Shown: positions 1 to 6,696 of the stretch, piece after piece
Position numbering within the stretch: the stretch's first letter is position 1
Layout of the letters: every line of letters begins with the position of its first letter
DNA from: Syntrophaceae bacterium
GTDB lineage: Bacteria > Desulfobacterota > DTXE01
Reading direction: 5' to 3'
DNA length: 8,527 nucleotides
Assembly (NCBI GenBank): GCA_012962595.1
Contig: DTXE01000130.1
Coordinates: 1 to 8,527, forward strand
Made by a program: the position numbers and the translations under genes
Notes under the pieces: model-generated
What the model was told of the DNA's origin: nothing
The model's database searches: none
The model's input: only the letters and a program-made list of their open reading frames with translations

Positions 1-554
<554 letters not shown>

Positions 555-851
555 CTATTCCTCAATGATTCCTAAGATATCGTCCTCCCTCATAATGAGA
601 TGCTCTTCGCCTTCAATTTTTATCTCAGTACCGGCATATTTCCCAAACAATATCCTGTCTCCCTTCTTTACATTCATGGAAACCTTGGTTCCACTTTCTA
701 AGACCTTACCAGGCCCCACAGCAATAACCTCCCCTTCCATAGGCTTTTCCTTGGCAGTGTCGGGAATAATAATGCCTCCTTTGGTCTTCTCTTCCTCCTC
801 CAAGCGTTTTACAATTACCCTGTCCTGTAGTGGTCGAATTTTCATCTTCAT
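555..851 (-). CDS. groES: GroES (Hsp10) co-chaperonin
   Basis: This is the 10-kDa lid of the GroEL chamber, acting as a cytosolic heptamer. The 98 residues match the family length. The N-terminal [19 protein letters not shown] strand is followed by the mobile loop with the GroEL-contacting GGIII at 25-29 and by [20 protein letters not shown]. The C-terminal half has [34 protein letters not shown], the usual closing beta strands. Two starts are possible: ATG at 851, with AAGGAGG about 8 nt upstream, and ATG at 845, which gives the common MKIRPLQ N-terminus but a longer spacing. I chose 851; both are reasonable. It is the first gene of the groES-groEL operon and is preceded by an 85-nt leader and a CIRCE operator. 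Confidence 0.97.
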   Translation of the reverse strand: MKMKIRPLQDRVIVKRLEEEEKTKGGIIIPDTAKEKPMEGEVIAVGPGKVLESGTKVSMNVKKGDRILFGKYAGTEIKIEGEEHLIMREDDILGIIEE

Positions 852-905
852 ACATCCTCCTCCTTTCAGACAATAACAGAATTATAGGAACTTTTTAAAA
901 AATCC

Positions 906-916
906 TCACCTCCTTT
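906..916 (-). promoter_or_regulatory. Orphan Shine-Dalgarno-like sequence in the groESL leader
   Basis: Read on the minus strand this is AAAGGAGGTGA, an extended perfect complement of the conserved 16S rRNA 3' end. It lies 54 nt upstream of the groES start. What follows within 12 nt is ATTTTTTAAAAAG, with no ATG; the only initiator, a GTG inside the motif, opens four codons before a TAA. The real groES ribosome site is separate, at 856-863. It could be a ribosome standby site, a leader-stability element or a relic. Function is inferred only. Confidence 0.5.
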
Positions 917-936
917 ACTTAGCTGTCTTCCATTTA

Positions 937-963
937 TTAGCACTCTATTTAATTGAGTGCCAA
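937..963 (-). promoter_or_regulatory. CIRCE operator (HrcA-binding inverted repeat)
   Basis: On the plus strand the element reads TTAGCACTC, nine spacer bases, then GAGTGCCAA. It differs from the classical CIRCE palindrome (TTAGCACTC-N9-GAGTGCTAA) at one base of the second arm. It sits immediately downstream of the predicted -10 box and upstream of groES, the normal CIRCE position over the transcription start. In known systems the repressor HrcA binds this DNA and is itself kept active by GroEL, so groESL is derepressed when unfolded protein titrates the chaperonin. Confidence 0.95.
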
Positions 964-993
964 ATTTTAGTTACCTGGGCTCACCCAAATCAA
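964..993 (-). promoter_or_regulatory. Predicted sigma70-type promoter of groESL
   Basis: On the minus strand TTGATT (993-988) and TAAAAT (969-964) are separated by 18 bp. Transcription would begin near 957, within the CIRCE element, as is common for HrcA-regulated groESL. An alternative pair, TTGGCA inside the CIRCE arm with TAATAA about 18 bp downstream, cannot be excluded. Confidence 0.6.
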
Positions 994-1038
994 GTTGCAT
1001 TTTCCAGGATTAAGCACCATATGATACAGCATTTTCCC

Positions 1039-1103
1039 AAAAAAGAGAATATATTTTTACAATCTAAATTTTTTTATTATTTTTTTAATTTTTCTCATTT
1101 TTT
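1039..1103. other. AT-rich, T-tract tract between divergent promoters
   Basis: This non-coding stretch is made largely of runs of T on the plus strand, with three runs of six or more. It lies between the divergent groESL and pagL-like promoters. It directly precedes the -35 box at 1125 and could act as an UP-element-like or bent-DNA region. I see no hairpin or gene in it. Together with the CIRCE and the promoters it accounts for the gap between groES and the next gene. Confidence 0.4.
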
Positions 1104-1124
1104 GGAAAGACTAGCTATAGTTCC

Positions 1125-1153
1125 TTGACAAAATAAAGGGTGCATTTTAATAT
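1125..1153 (+). promoter_or_regulatory. Near-consensus promoter of the PagL-like gene
   Basis: TTGACA (1125-1130) and TAATAT (1148-1153) are separated by 17 bp: a perfect -35 and a five-of-six -10 at optimal spacing. Transcription would start near 1160, giving a leader of about 44 nt before the ATG at 1204. No operator-like dyad is seen beside it, so constitutive expression is plausible. Confidence 0.8.
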
Positions 1154-1203
1154 GCGCAGGAATTTTTGGGTCTTAAAATTACACTGGGAGTTAGGATTTA
1201 TAA

Positions 1204-1803
1204 ATGAAGAAGATGGCTTATTGGTTATTGCTGGCCTGTGCCATTTCAATCTTACACTTGAGCGTCCAACCCTCGGCTGCAAATGAGTATGAAAAAGACC
1301 ATTCAGGTTGGCTAGAGGAATTTGGCCTTTTAACTGGTTATGGAGGGGCTTCAATCGTGGGAGGGAACTATCAACTGGTGCTGTTCATGCCTCGATGGGG
1401 ATTTGATATCAAGCCAGCGACGGAGAAAATGGGCCTTAAGCCACCAGGCCACCTGGAATTTGTGGTGGAACCGCTAGCAAATGTAGTTGTTTCACCCAAT
1501 ACCAATGCGGAGGTGGGCTGTTCATTTCTTTTGAAATATGGACTGGACCTGGCGCACCGCTTTTTAGTGTTTGCAGAAGGTGGACTGGGAATGCTTTATA
1601 TGACCCAACATACCGTGGAGCAAGGCACCCAGTACAATTTTCTCCCCCAGGGAGGAGCAGGCGTTCAATATTTCTTTAATAAAAGATGGGCCCTCACGGG
1701 CTCATACCGGTTCCGCCATCTATCCAATGCGGGGATAAGTAGCCGCAATTCTGGGATTAATACCCACCTTGCCCTTGTGGGAATTTCCTTCTTTTATAAG
1801 TAA
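1204..1803 (+). CDS. PagL-family outer-membrane lipid A 3-O-deacylase-like protein (acyloxyacyl hydrolase)
   Basis: This is a 199-residue exported protein. A Sec signal peptide is visible, with MKKM, a hydrophobic core at about 5-19 and a likely cleavage near PSAA-NE (26/27). The rest is rich in alternating Gly and aromatic segments typical of an eight-stranded beta-barrel. The C-terminal YRFRHLSNAGISSRNSGIN (168-186) is the PagL signature, with His172 and Ser174 spaced as in the P. aeruginosa catalytic His-x-Ser. PagL enzymes remove the 3-O-linked acyl chain of lipid A in the outer membrane. The position of the catalytic Glu, 12 residues after the Ser, is Asn186 here, so deacylase activity is uncertain. 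The chain ends FFYK rather than in the usual terminal aromatic. The start is supported by AGGA 7 nt upstream. It appears to be a single-gene unit with its own strong promoter. Confidence 0.8.
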   Translation: MKKMAYWLLLACAISILHLSVQPSAANEYEKDHSGWLEEFGLLTGYGGASIVGGNYQLVLFMPRWGFDIKPATEKMGLKPPGHLEFVVEPLANVVVSPNTNAEVGCSFLLKYGLDLAHRFLVFAEGGLGMLYMTQHTVEQGTQYNFLPQGGAGVQYFFNKRWALTGSYRFRHLSNAGISSRNSGINTHLALVGISFFYK

Positions 1804-1825
1804 ACCGCACCTCGCCCTGAAGGAC

Positions 1826-1849
1826 AAGACACTCTCCATGGGTCTTTTT
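1826..1849 (+). terminator. Weak candidate terminator after the PagL-like gene
   Basis: AAGAC (1826-1830) can pair with GTCTT (1842-1846) across an 11-nt loop, and five T bases span 1845-1849. A 5-bp AT-containing stem is poor for an intrinsic terminator, so read-through into surE is possible. Confidence 0.2.
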
Positions 1850-1929
1850 GACTGCGCCACTGCTCCCAGCCGATTTTGCTCAGAAAATGGGTTCTACTCA
1901 AAAGTCAGGAAACTCCGACATAAAGCTCC

Positions 1930-1959
1930 TTGACATCATCAATCATTTTATACGATTAT
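1930..1959 (+). promoter_or_regulatory. Possible promoter of surE
   Basis: There is a perfect -35 TTGACA at 1930-1935. The -10 is less clear: TACGAT at 1951-1956 with a short 15-bp spacer, or GATTAT at 1954-1959 with 18 bp. Either would give a leader of about 35 nt before the surE start. Confidence 0.45.
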
Positions 1960-1999
1960 TTGCTTCACAATGATTCTATGAGCATGAGCAGGAGGCTAT

Positions 2000-2758
2000 A
2001 TGAGGATCCTTCTTACCAATGACGATGGCATCTATGCAAAAGGCATGTACAGCCTTTATCTGGAACTGGTGGATAAACACCAAGTAGTAATAGTGGCTCC
2101 GGAAAGTGAACAGAGTGCTGTGGGTCATGCCTTAACCCTGTATAACCCACTGAGGGTCAAAAAAATAAAGAGAAACGGGGAATTCTATGGTTATGGGGTT
2201 AATGGAACCCCTGCCGATTGTGTGAAGATCGCCTTTCACGAAATCATGAACAGTCCTCCAGACATGGTGATATCAGGTATCAATCTGGGGCCCAACGTAG
2301 GAATAAATGTACTTTATTCGGGGACGGTTTCTGCGGCCACTGAAGGTGCTATACTAGGAATCCCTTCCATTGCCGTGTCACTCAACACTTATAAAGACCC
2401 AGATTTTGGCTTTGCAAGCAGTTTTACCAAAAGATTGGTGGATGTCATACACAAAAATGGTCTCACTAATGGGATCTGCCTAAACGTCAATATCCCTGCG
2501 GTAAAAAGGGAGATGATAAAGGGTATCGCTATAACCAGGCAGGGTACATCCCGTTTTATAGAGAGATTTGAAAAGCGTATCGATCCCAGAGACAATACCT
2601 ATTATTGGCAGGCGGGCCAAGCCTCTGTCAGGGATGAGGATGAGGATACCGATATCAAGGCCTTGGCCAACCACATGATCTCCATAACGCCCCTTCAATA
2701 TGACCTCACCTGTCACAAAGAAATAGATTACCTAAGAAGATGGAGGATAGAGGTGTGA
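2000..2758 (+). CDS. surE: 5'/3'-nucleotidase SurE
   Basis: SurE is a cytosolic, divalent-metal-dependent phosphatase that hydrolyses nucleoside monophosphates and is linked to stationary-phase and stress survival. The 252 residues match the family's usual length. Signature elements are in order: LLTNDDG at 4-10 with metal ligands D8 and D9, APESEQSAVG with ligand S39, VNGTPADCV at 67-75, SGINLGPNVG with ligand N95, and YSGTVSAATEG at 106-116. All four metal ligands are present. The start ATG has AGGAGG 4 nt upstream. The usual proteobacterial neighbours pcm and nlpD are not beside it. Its TGA stop is immediately followed by the opposing stop of bioA, with no intergenic base, so no terminator of its own is visible. 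Confidence 0.96.
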   Translation: MRILLTNDDGIYAKGMYSLYLELVDKHQVVIVAPESEQSAVGHALTLYNPLRVKKIKRNGEFYGYGVNGTPADCVKIAFHEIMNSPPDMVISGINLGPNVGINVLYSGTVSAATEGAILGIPSIAVSLNTYKDPDFGFASSFTKRLVDVIHKNGLTNGICLNVNIPAVKREMIKGIAITRQGTSRFIERFEKRIDPRDNTYYWQAGQASVRDEDEDTDIKALANHMISITPLQYDLTCHKEIDYLRRWRIEV

Positions 2759-4096
2759 CTAAATACTAACCAGAATTTTGTAAGTACGGTTAATAACTTG
2801 GTACAACTCATCTGATTTTATGCACAGAGGAAGAAAGAAATATACTATATTACCTAAAGGACGCAAAATTAATCCCTCTTTGAGTCCTTCCTTATAAATC
2901 TTCCAACCTATCCTTTCTTTAACAGGAAAGAGACTCTTGGTATTTTTATCCTTTACAATTTCTAAGGCCCCCACCATTCCGATACATCTTACATCTCCTA
3001 TTATAGGAAGCTCTTTGAACCTTTCCATCTCTTGATGAAAAATGGGAATTAGTTTTGAAATCTTTCCTAGAACACCTTCTTGTTCAAAAACCTTCAAAGA
3101 GGCCACAGCAGCAGCTGTAGCTAAAGGATTAGCGGTATAAGTATGTCCATGATGAAATGTCTTATTCTTTATGTAGTCATCATAAAAGGCACTGTATATT
3201 TTATTTGTGGTAAGGGTAGCGGCTAGTGGAAGATAACCACTGGTAATCCCTTTGGAAACACAAATAAAATCTGGCTTAATTCCACCATATTCTAAAGCAA
3301 ACATTTTCCCAGTTCTTCCAAAACCAGTGGCTACTTCATCAATGATAAGATGGACATGGTAGATTTTGGTTAGTTCTGCTACCCTCTTTAGATACTTAAC
3401 TGGATATATTATCATTCCCCCTGCTGCCTGCAGAAGTGGCTCCAAAATAATTCCTGCAATCTCTTCATTTCTTTCTTTTAAAAGATTTTCCAAGGGCTCT
3501 ATACACTCCAGTTTACAACGGTCTCTTTCTTTTCCAAAACGGCACCGATAACAATAGGGAGAGGGAACTTTATGAGTAGAAAAAAGCAGTCTTGAGAATT
3601 TTTCTTGAAATAATGGAATACCCCCTACACTCATGGCTCCTATAGTATCTCCATGATAGCCCAATTCCAGAGATATAAATGTTTCTTTTTTCTTCTTCCC
3701 TATGTTCTTCCAAAACTGATAGGACATCTTTAAGGCTATCTCACAGGCTGTAGAGCCATTATCGGAGTAAAAAACCTTTGTAATATTGGAAGGGGCAATC
3801 TGGATTAATTTTTCAGCCAGCAATATGGCATTCTCATGGGTAAAACCAGCAAAAATTACATGCTCAAGCCTTTCCAATTGCCTTTTTATAGCCTCTTTTA
3901 TCATGGGATGATTATGTCCGTGAACATTACACCACCAGGAAGAAATGGTATCAAAAAACACTCTTCCTTTGCTATCATACAGTCTCATCCCTTCCGCCCT
4001 TACTATCAAAATGTGCTCTTCTTTCTCATAATCTTTCATCTGGGTGTAGGGATGCCAGATGTATCTTTTATCCTTTTCAAGCAAATGGAGTTTCAT
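2759..4096 (-). CDS. bioA: BioA, adenosylmethionine-8-amino-7-oxononanoate aminotransferase
   Basis: A PLP-dependent class III aminotransferase making 7,8-diaminononanoate (DAPA) from 8-amino-7-oxononanoate (KAPA), with S-adenosylmethionine as the usual amino donor. The 445 residues are near family length. Visible are HPYTQM at 15-20, ISSWWCNVHGHNHP at 51-64 (the substrate-site Trp pair), DNGSTACEIALKM at 112-124, LGYHGDTIGAMSVGG at 145-159, IIDEVATGFGRTGKM at 251-265 with the PLP-ring Asp at 253, and CVSKGITSGYLPLA with the Schiff-base Lys282. A four-cysteine segment, C182xxC185-x8-C194xxxC198, is absent from E. coli BioA but familiar from some other BioA homologues. The ATG shares one base with the bioD stop (TAATG), and AAAGG lies 7 nt upstream. 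It is the last gene of the operon. Use of lysine instead of SAM as donor cannot be excluded from sequence alone. Confidence 0.95.
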   Translation of the reverse strand: MKLHLLEKDKRYIWHPYTQMKDYEKEEHILIVRAEGMRLYDSKGRVFFDTISSWWCNVHGHNHPMIKEAIKRQLERLEHVIFAGFTHENAILLAEKLIQIAPSNITKVFYSDNGSTACEIALKMSYQFWKNIGKKKKETFISLELGYHGDTIGAMSVGGIPLFQEKFSRLLFSTHKVPSPYCYRCRFGKERDRCKLECIEPLENLLKERNEEIAGIILEPLLQAAGGMIIYPVKYLKRVAELTKIYHVHLIIDEVATGFGRTGKMFALEYGGIKPDFICVSKGITSGYLPLAATLTTNKIYSAFYDDYIKNKTFHHGHTYTANPLATAAAVASLKVFEQEGVLGKISKLIPIFHQEMERFKELPIIGDVRCIGMVGALEIVKDKNTKSLFPVKERIGWKIYKEGLKEGLILRPLGNIVYFFLPLCIKSDELYQVINRTYKILVSI

Positions 4097-4120
4097 TATT
4101 CTGCCTTTATCCTTTTCAAG
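4067..4120. repeat. 15-bp direct repeat flanking the bioD/bioA junction
   Basis: TTTATCCTTTTCAAG occurs at 4067-4081 and again at 4106-4120, 39 bp apart. On the minus strand one copy codes for LEKDK near the BioA N-terminus. The other codes for LKRIK at the BioD C-terminus, in a different reading frame. It may be coincidental in purine-rich coding DNA. Confidence 0.35.
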
Positions 4121-4785
4121 AGCCTTTCTCCTATGGGTTGAAATGCCTTAAAGACCTCTTCTAAAGTGGCTTTAGGGAGCGGGCCAAATGTTTCTATCCC
4201 ACCCATTTGAGCAATAATTTTTATATTATCTTCAACCACCATATCATTTTCTGGCTCTAGTGAATTAAAGATGACCCCTAATATCTCTATCTTTCTATTT
4301 CTTAATGCCTCAATAGTAAGTAAGGTATGGTTTATGGTTCCCAATTTAGTCCGGGTAACCACTAAGACAGGCAGGGATAATTCCTTAAGTAAGTCGATAA
4401 GGAGACAATCCTTTCTTAAAGGAACCATAGTCCCTCCCACTCCTTCCACAAGCAGAACTTCAGAGGTCTCAGAAGAGATGTAATAGCTTTCTTTTATCTT
4501 TTTAATATCAACCTCTTTTCGCTCCAGTTCTGCAGCAAGATGAGGGGAATATGGGAATCCAAAGGTATATGGTGCAACAAAAGGGGCATTTGGAAGTTCC
4601 TCTTTTTCCTTTCCCAGCATCTTAAGACAAAATTCCATATCTTCAGAGAAATTTTCATTTCCGGTACTTACCCACTTTTGAATTCCTACATTTAATCCCT
4701 TAAGGGCCAGGAATTTGGCCAAACAGGCACAGACTATAGTTTTTCCTATGCCTGTATCGGTACCGGTAATGAATATGGATTTCAT
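4096..4785 (-). CDS. bioD: BioD, dethiobiotin synthetase
   Basis: This ATP-dependent carboxylase closes the ureido ring of 7,8-diaminononanoate with CO2 to give dethiobiotin. From the chosen start the protein has 229 residues, near the E. coli length. Residues 4-16 hold the P-loop ITGTDTGIGKT (G8 to T16, with K15). Next come QKWVSTG with K37 at the E. coli-equivalent position, SPHLAAE at 80-86, EGVGGTMVPL at 114-123 (ATP and substrate contacts) and VTRTKLGTINHTLLTIEAL at 143-161. The in-frame TTG at 4800 would add five residues. I prefer the ATG at 4785, because it overlaps the bioC stop as ATGA and has GGGGGTG just upstream. The P-loop then falls at the usual position. Its own stop overlaps the bioA ATG by one base, so translation is probably coupled on both sides. 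Confidence 0.95.
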   Translation of the reverse strand: MKSIFITGTDTGIGKTIVCACLAKFLALKGLNVGIQKWVSTGNENFSEDMEFCLKMLGKEKEELPNAPFVAPYTFGFPYSPHLAAELERKEVDIKKIKESYYISSETSEVLLVEGVGGTMVPLRKDCLLIDLLKELSLPVLVVTRTKLGTINHTLLTIEALRNRKIEILGVIFNSLEPENDMVVEDNIKIIAQMGGIETFGPLPKATLEEVFKAFQPIGERLLKRIKAE

Positions 4786-5558
4786 CTCACCCCCAGGCAA
4801 AAGAAGGTTTGATAACTGGCCCTGATACCCCCAAATTTCTTAAAATAGGTTTCCTCTAATTTTTTAATCTTAGAAGGGGTGAGAAATAAACCACTTCCTG
4901 AAACAGAGACATTTTCACCGGTATACTTTATGGTTTTTAATAATTCTCGTATGTTCTCATACTCTCTAAAAAAAATGACTTCTTCTATCTTTACCTCCTT
5001 GAATGACCTTTTTAAGGCTGCCTCTAATCTATTTAGACTTAAGAAACGGCTTGAAGGGAAATTTATACCTCTATCAGGATGTGTTTGATTAAAGACCTCC
5101 TTAAGTTCGTAAAATGTAGAAGGTCCCAAGATGGAAAAAAGGATTAGGCCTCTCTCTTCAAGAAAATTCCTGTAGTTATTAATGGTTTTTTCTAGATTTT
5201 CAAACCACTGAAAGGTGGCATTGGAGGTAATAAGATCGAATTTACACTCACTATAAAGATCCTCACCATCGCAGAGCAAGAATCTTACCTTGCCATTTAA
5301 TTTATTGCTGGCAACCTCTATCATGGGGGCAGAAAAATCAACCGCAGTAATAGAGGCTTCAGGGAATTTTCTGCTTAAGATGAGGGTAAAATTGCCGGTT
5401 CCACATCCCACTTCCAGAATATTTGAGAAGTCTTTTCTGTTGATTAACCTAAGGAGCCTTATAGCCACCTCTTTCTGAAGGTCAGCATACTTATCATAGG
5501 TGGTTGCTGCCCTAGAAAATGCCCTTTTTATCTTCTCTTTATATTCCATTTGAGGCAT
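4782..5558 (-). CDS. bioC: BioC, malonyl-ACP O-methyltransferase
   Basis: BioC uses S-adenosylmethionine to methylate malonyl-ACP, disguising it so that fatty acid synthesis can build the pimeloyl chain. The 258 residues match the family. FSRAATTYDKYADLQ at 14-28 is the BioC N-terminal hallmark. Motif I is ILEVGCGTGNFT at 47-58, followed by the acidic motif II loop AVDFSAPMI at 72-80, SNATFQWFENL at 112-122, and the later GPSTFYEL (145-152) and LKTIKYTGEN (207-216) regions that distinguish BioC from generic class I methyltransferases. The start ATG at 5558 has AGAGGTG 7 nt upstream and overlaps the bioF 3' end by 20 nt. The ATG at 5549 is an alternative. The stop overlaps the bioD start. No bioH or bioG esterase follows, so the ester is presumably removed by an enzyme encoded elsewhere. 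Confidence 0.93.
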   Translation of the reverse strand: MPQMEYKEKIKRAFSRAATTYDKYADLQKEVAIRLLRLINRKDFSNILEVGCGTGNFTLILSRKFPEASITAVDFSAPMIEVASNKLNGKVRFLLCDGEDLYSECKFDLITSNATFQWFENLEKTINNYRNFLEERGLILFSILGPSTFYELKEVFNQTHPDRGINFPSSRFLSLNRLEAALKRSFKEVKIEEVIFFREYENIRELLKTIKYTGENVSVSGSGLFLTPSKIKKLEETYFKKFGGIRASYQTFFCLGVR

Positions 5559-6696
5559 CTTTAAGCACCTCTGCTACCTGGTATAATATCTCCTTAGAGT
5601 GATGGTAGGTAACAGAAAACCTTATCCGCTCCTCACCCTTAGGCACTGTAGGAGGCCTTATAGGAAGAGCAAATATAGAATGTTCTCGTAACATATGGGC
5701 TACCATTATGGTCTTTTTATTATCACCCATGACTACAGGGATGATTTGTGAAGAGCCTCTGGTATTAAATCCTTTATCTTTCAACAGACTTCTAAAATAC
5801 TCCACGTGCTCCAACAAAATCTTCCTACGAAAGGGCTCTTTCTTTACTATCTCTATGGCTGCCAGATTTGCTCCGATCACAGAAGGAGGTAAAGCAGTAG
5901 AGTAAATAAAACTTCTTGCTCTATTTACAAGGTAATCGATGGTTTTTTTTGAGGCTGCTACGTATGCACCATAACTTCCTAATGCCTTTCCAAAGGTTCC
6001 CATAATAATATCTACTTCGTGGGTCAAATCCTCTTCCTCCACTATCCCTGCTCCATTTCTGCCAAATATTCCTGTGGCATGGGCTTCATCTACCATAAGG
6101 ATACAATTATATCTTTCCTTTAAATTCACTATCTCTTTTAATGGTGGGCGGTCTCCATCCATACTATAAATAGTCTCTATTACAATAAGGGCTTTCTTAA
6201 ATTTGGCCCTCTCTTTTTTCAAAAGATCTTCAAGATGTCCTACCTCGTTGTGTCTGAAGCGAAAAAATTGAGCCCCCGAAAGCAAAATTCCATCTATGAT
6301 ACTGGCATGATTTAGGCGGTCAGAAAAGACCACATCACCCTTTTGGCAAATTGCCGAGATTATTCCTATGTTTGCTAAGAATCCACTTCCAAATACCAAT
6401 GAGGCCTCCTTCCCCTTAAAATCGGCTACCACCTCCTCCAGTAGGTGATGGATATGTAAATCACCACTCATAAGTCTAGATGCGGATGAACTTGTTCCAT
6501 ATCCTTCAGCCATCCTCTTGCTTTCTTGTAATAAGCAGGGGTGAGCCGCAAGCCCTAGGTAGTCATTACAGGAAAGATCTATTAGTTCTTTACCATCTAC
6601 CACTATATTGCCACCTTTCCTTTTTTCGATATTATGTAGGGTTCTTAAAAGAAGTTGGTCTTCTCTTTTCTGCAGAAATCTATCTATCCATTCCAT
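5539..6696 (-). CDS. bioF: BioF, 8-amino-7-oxononanoate synthase
   Basis: BioF is a PLP-dependent alpha-oxoamine synthase that condenses pimeloyl-ACP (or -CoA) with L-alanine, releasing CO2, to form KAPA. The 385 residues match E. coli BioF. Key elements are LSCNDYLGLAAHP at 41-53, GTSSSASRLMSGD at 67-79, FGSGFLANIG at 102-111, DRLNHASIIDG with PLP-stacking H130, the VDEAHATGIFGRNG segment with D203 and H206, and GTFGKALGSYGAY with Schiff-base Lys237. The C-terminal IRPPTVPKGEERIRFSVT segment is also typical and distinguishes BioF from 2-amino-3-ketobutyrate ligase only modestly; the bio context settles it. The ATG overlaps the bioB 3' end by 13 nt and has only a weak upstream purine stretch, suggesting translational coupling to bioB. 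Confidence 0.96.
   Translation of the reverse strand: MEWIDRFLQKREDQLLLRTLHNIEKRKGGNIVVDGKELIDLSCNDYLGLAAHPCLLQESKRMAEGYGTSSSASRLMSGDLHIHHLLEEVVADFKGKEASLVFGSGFLANIGIISAICQKGDVVFSDRLNHASIIDGILLSGAQFFRFRHNEVGHLEDLLKKERAKFKKALIVIETIYSMDGDRPPLKEIVNLKERYNCILMVDEAHATGIFGRNGAGIVEEEDLTHEVDIIMGTFGKALGSYGAYVAASKKTIDYLVNRARSFIYSTALPPSVIGANLAAIEIVKKEPFRRKILLEHVEYFRSLLKDKGFNTRGSSQIIPVVMGDNKKTIMVAHMLREHSIFALPIRPPTVPKGEERIRFSVTYHHSKEILYQVAEVLKDASNGI

Noticed and set aside
881..886. TATAAT on the minus strand in the groESL leader, a possible second promoter
   Set aside because: No acceptable -35 lies 16-19 bp upstream; that stretch is the GGAGGTGA motif.
1115..1354. 79-codon minus-strand frame over the PagL-like promoter and signal peptide
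   Set aside because: It is antisense to a supported gene and its promoter, with no recognisable domain.
1904..1919. Hairpin GTC-A-GGA / TCC-GAC upstream of surE
   Set aside because: Short, bulged, with a 3-nt loop and no T-run, so it is neither a good terminator nor a clear operator.
4786..4800. Five-codon TTG extension of BioD
   Set aside because: The ATG at 4785 overlaps the bioC stop as ATGA and puts the P-loop and K37 at the usual positions.
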